This document shows, in pieces, positions 62,014 through 64,000 of a stretch of 64,000 nt of DNA. Source of the stretch: Hydrogenophaga borbori (GTDB lineage: Bacteria > Pseudomonadota > Gammaproteobacteria > Burkholderiales > Burkholderiaceae_C); NCBI RefSeq assembly GCF_003417535.1, contig NZ_QVLS01000010.1, forward strand, positions 1 through 64,000, in the 5' to 3' direction. Both the position numbers and the translations under genes were made by a program. The notes beneath the pieces are model-generated. The model was not told the DNA's origin and made no database searches. It saw nothing but the letters and a program-made list of their open reading frames with translations. Within the stretch, counting starts at the first letter, position 1. Every line of letters begins with the position of its first letter.

Positions 62014-62922
62014 TCAAAGCCCGCTCAGATCCCGCATCACCTCCTCGCGCAGCCAGCGGTGGGCCGGCGCGGCGTCCTGGCGGGCGTGCCAGTGCAGCCG
62101 CACCTCGAAGCCCGCGATCGGCACCGGCAGCTCCACGGTGCGCAGCCGGCGCTCGCGCGCGTAGAGCTGGGCCACGCGCGAGGGCAGCACCACCACCAGG
62201 TCGCTGTCTTCCAGCAGGCTGGGCAGCACCGAAAACTGCGGTACCAATGCCACCACATTGCGCTGCACGCCGCGCTCGGCCAGCGCGCCGTCGACCAGCG
62301 CATGGCCCGAGGCCGGCGAGCTCACCATCACATGGCGCGCGCGGCTGAAGGTCTCCAGGTCGATGGACTCGCCCACGCCGGGGTAGTTGTCCGCCATCAG
62401 GCAGACGTAGCGCTCATGGAACAGCAGCTGATTGCGCGTGTGCGTGTGCAGGCTGGGCAGGTTGCCAATGGCCAGGTCCAGGGTGCCGCGCGCCAGGTCG
62501 TCCTGCAGGCCGCCGGACAGCTGCACGAATTCCACCTGGATGCGCGGCGCGATGGTCTGGAAGCGCCGCAGCAGCGGCGGCGTGAAGAATAGCGAGCCGA
62601 TGTCCGACAGCGCGATGCGAAACCGCCGCGTGGAGCTGAACGGGTCGAAGGCCGCGTTCGCGTCCAGCGTGCCCTCGATGGCGTGCAGGGCCACACTGAG
62701 CTGCTCGTACAGCCGCTCGGCCACCGCCGTGGGCACCAGGCCGGCGCTGCCGCGCGAGAACAGCCGGTCGCCATAGACCTCGCGCAGCCGCGCCAGCGAA
62801 TGGCTGATGGTGGGCTGCGTGAGGCCCAGGCGTTCGGCGGCCTGGGTCACGCTGCGGGTCTCGTAGATGGCAACGAGGGCCCGGATCAGGTTCAGGTCGA
62901 AGCGCGTGGGGTGGTGGTCCAT
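62014..62922 (-). CDS. LysR-family transcriptional regulator
   Basis: A 302-residue LysR protein. The HTH region is RFDLNLIRALVAIYETRSVT, followed by AAERLGLTQPTISHSLARLR. It has a normal effector-binding domain. The ATG at 62922 gives MDHHPTRFDL; the longer frame to 63030 runs into the divergent gene promoter. It is divergent from the ferredoxin oxidoreductase gene, which it probably regulates. Confidence 0.9.
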   Translation of the reverse strand: MDHHPTRFDLNLIRALVAIYETRSVTQAAERLGLTQPTISHSLARLREVYGDRLFSRGSAGLVPTAVAERLYEQLSVALHAIEGTLDANAAFDPFSSTRRFRIALSDIGSLFFTPPLLRRFQTIAPRIQVEFVQLSGGLQDDLARGTLDLAIGNLPSLHTHTRNQLLFHERYVCLMADNYPGVGESIDLETFSRARHVMVSSPASGHALVDGALAERGVQRNVVALVPQFSVLPSLLEDSDLVVVLPSRVAQLYARERRLRTVELPVPIAGFEVRLHWHARQDAAPAHRWLREEVMRDLSGL

Positions 62923-63032
62923 CTTGTCCGTCGATATGTAACAAGGATGCCATGGATAGGTCTTCCGGTGGCCGCTCCCTAGCATCCCGGGATTGTCCGG
63001 CGCCCGCGCGCCACCCCTGGAGGCATTCAAGA

Positions 63033-64000
63033 ATGGAGCGATCGTTCGCTGCCGAAGTCCGGTCCCTGCGGCTGGGCGCCGGCGAGACTTTTCACGGCGA
63101 GGGCATTCTCGCCGTCACCAAGGCCCTGCTGCAGTCCGGCGTCAGCTACATCGGCGGCTACCAGGGCGCGCCCGTGTCGCACCTGATCGACGTGCTGGGC
63201 GACGCGCGCGGCCTGCTCGACGAGCTGGGCGTGTACTTCGAGGCCAGCGCCTCCGAGGCCGGCGCCGCCGCCATGCTGGGCGCGTCCATCCACTACCCGG
63301 TGCGCGGCGCCGTCACCTGGAAAAGCACGGTGGGCACCAACGTGGCCTCGGACGCGCTGTCCAACCTGGCCTCGGCCGGCGTCACCGGTGGCGCCCTGGT
63401 GATCCTGGGCGAGGACTACGGCGAAGGCTCCAGCATCATCCAGGAGCGCACCCACGCCTTCGCCATGAAGTCGCAGATGTGGCTGCTGGACCCGCGCCCC
63501 AACCTGGGCTCCATCGTGGACGCGGTGGAGCGCGGCTTCGAGCTGTCGGAGGCCAGCAGCACACCGGTGCTGCTGCAGTTGCGCATCCGCGCCTGCCACG
63601 TGCACGGCAGCTTCGCCTGCAAGGACAACCGCTCGCCGGCGGTGTCCATGCGCCAGCCCATCGAACAGCCCGCCTACGACTACGGCCGCATCAACCTGCC
63701 GCCCTCCATCTACCAGCACGAGCGCCAGAAGGTGGAGCAGCGCTGGCCCGCCGCCCTGCGCTACATCCAGGAGGCCGGCCTGAACGAGCGCTTCGACGGC
63801 GACCTGTCCGACGTCGGCCTGATCGTGCCGGGCGGCCTGTACAACGGCGTGATCCGCGGCCTGCAGAGCCTGGGCCTGGCCGACGCCTTCGGCGCCTCGC
63901 GCCTGCCGATCTACGCGCTCAACGTGGTCTACCCGCTGGTGCCCGACGAGGTGCTGGACTTCTGCCGCGACAAGAAGGCCGTGCTGCTGGTCGAAGAGGG
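63033..64000 (+). CDS. Indolepyruvate ferredoxin oxidoreductase-like, N-terminal part (cut by window edge)
   Basis: The first 322 codons of a 2-oxoacid:ferredoxin oxidoreductase. They contain GVSYIGGYQGAPVSHLIDVL, FEASASEAGAAAMLGASIHY and GAVTWKSTVGTNVASDAL, as in IorA-type fused enzymes which decarboxylate aryl-pyruvates with thiamine diphosphate and pass electrons to ferredoxin. The thiamine and gamma parts would lie beyond the right edge. GGAGG precedes the ATG at 63033. Substrate inference is by family only. Confidence 0.88.
   Translation, partial: MERSFAAEVRSLRLGAGETFHGEGILAVTKALLQSGVSYIGGYQGAPVSHLIDVLGDARGLLDELGVYFEASASEAGAAAMLGASIHYPVRGAVTWKSTVGTNVASDALSNLASAGVTGGALVILGEDYGEGSSIIQERTHAFAMKSQMWLLDPRPNLGSIVDAVERGFELSEASSTPVLLQLRIRACHVHGSFACKDNRSPAVSMRQPIEQPAYDYGRINLPPSIYQHERQKVEQRWPAALRYIQEAGLNERFDGDLSDVGLIVPGGLYNGVIRGLQSLGLADAFGASRLPIYALNVVYPLVPDEVLDFCRDKKAVLLVEE

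Noticed and set aside
61607..62017. Minus-strand frame of 136 codons in the repeat tract
   Set aside because: It is Arg/Ala/Pro-rich without any motif, spans the inverted copies and has alternative open frames of similar length in other phases. It is explained by GC bias and palindromes.

Overview
The window is GC-rich bacterial chromosome with almost no non-coding space. The str ribosomal cluster, two Bug-type tricarboxylate-transporter receptors, a TRAP system, a Neisseria-type porin, a proteobacterial GshA and a DUF3237 protein together point to a Betaproteobacterium of the order Burkholderiales, most likely Comamonadaceae (Hydrogenophaga/Acidovorax/Variovorax-like). This is inferred from gene content and protein style; no database was searched. 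I found no tRNA, rRNA, CRISPR array, intact insertion sequence or prophage.

Layout. 1-3.5 kb: translation genes tuf(partial)-fusA-rpsG-rpsL on the minus strand, with a promoter and 5' hairpin. 3.5-7.3 kb: dacC-type carboxypeptidase, alpha/beta hydrolase, thioredoxin-like ferredoxin, VanZ-like protein and HemJ. 7.3-8.1 kb: a candidate small RNA with its own promoter and terminator, then a broken C-terminal piece of a type III secretion ATPase. 8.2-13.6 kb: TRAP transporter (dctM-dctQ-dctP) with a hydrolase, a cupin and a divergent LysR. 13.7-16.2 kb: a CWC mini-protein, an MFS exporter and a YafJ-like amidotransferase. 16.3-19.0 kb: a NitT/TauT-type ABC importer. 19.1-21.1 kb: a long TonB/TolA-like protein. 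21.1-23.6 kb: AhpD-like protein, 1-Cys peroxiredoxin, lipoprotein, trypsin-like protease.

23.7-30.5 kb, all minus strand: gshB, benE, sirB2-like, an NsrR-type regulator, a truncated haemoglobin with an NsrR-like palindrome, kup and gshA. Glutathione synthesis, nitric-oxide handling and K+ uptake are therefore neighbours. 30.7-34.7 kb: small conserved genes (RidA, DUF1304, methyltransferase, DUF1772, YciI, DUF488) and proA. 34.9-41.0 kb: a catabolic block (Bug receptor, sulfatase, porin with an in-frame amber codon, LysR, DUF3237, second Bug receptor), with a PLP enzyme divergent from it and a flavin disulfide oxidoreductase next.

43.8-48.6 kb: a MarR-controlled EmrAB-type tripartite efflux operon. 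48.7-54.5 kb: OsmC, DUF2789, hydrolase, AraC regulator, cupin, TspO, CreA and a 2-hydroxy-acid oxidase. 54.5-61.4 kb: a LuxR regulator divergent from an amidase and a branched-chain/urea-type ABC importer in which one permease is fused to one ATPase; this reads as uptake and hydrolysis of an amide. 61.4-62.0 kb is a 595-bp non-coding tract holding two inverted copies of a palindromic element. The window ends with a LysR gene divergent from the start of an indolepyruvate:ferredoxin oxidoreductase-like gene.

Most likely candidates for something undescribed: the paired inverted element at 61.46-61.98 kb and the small RNA at 7.4 kb.
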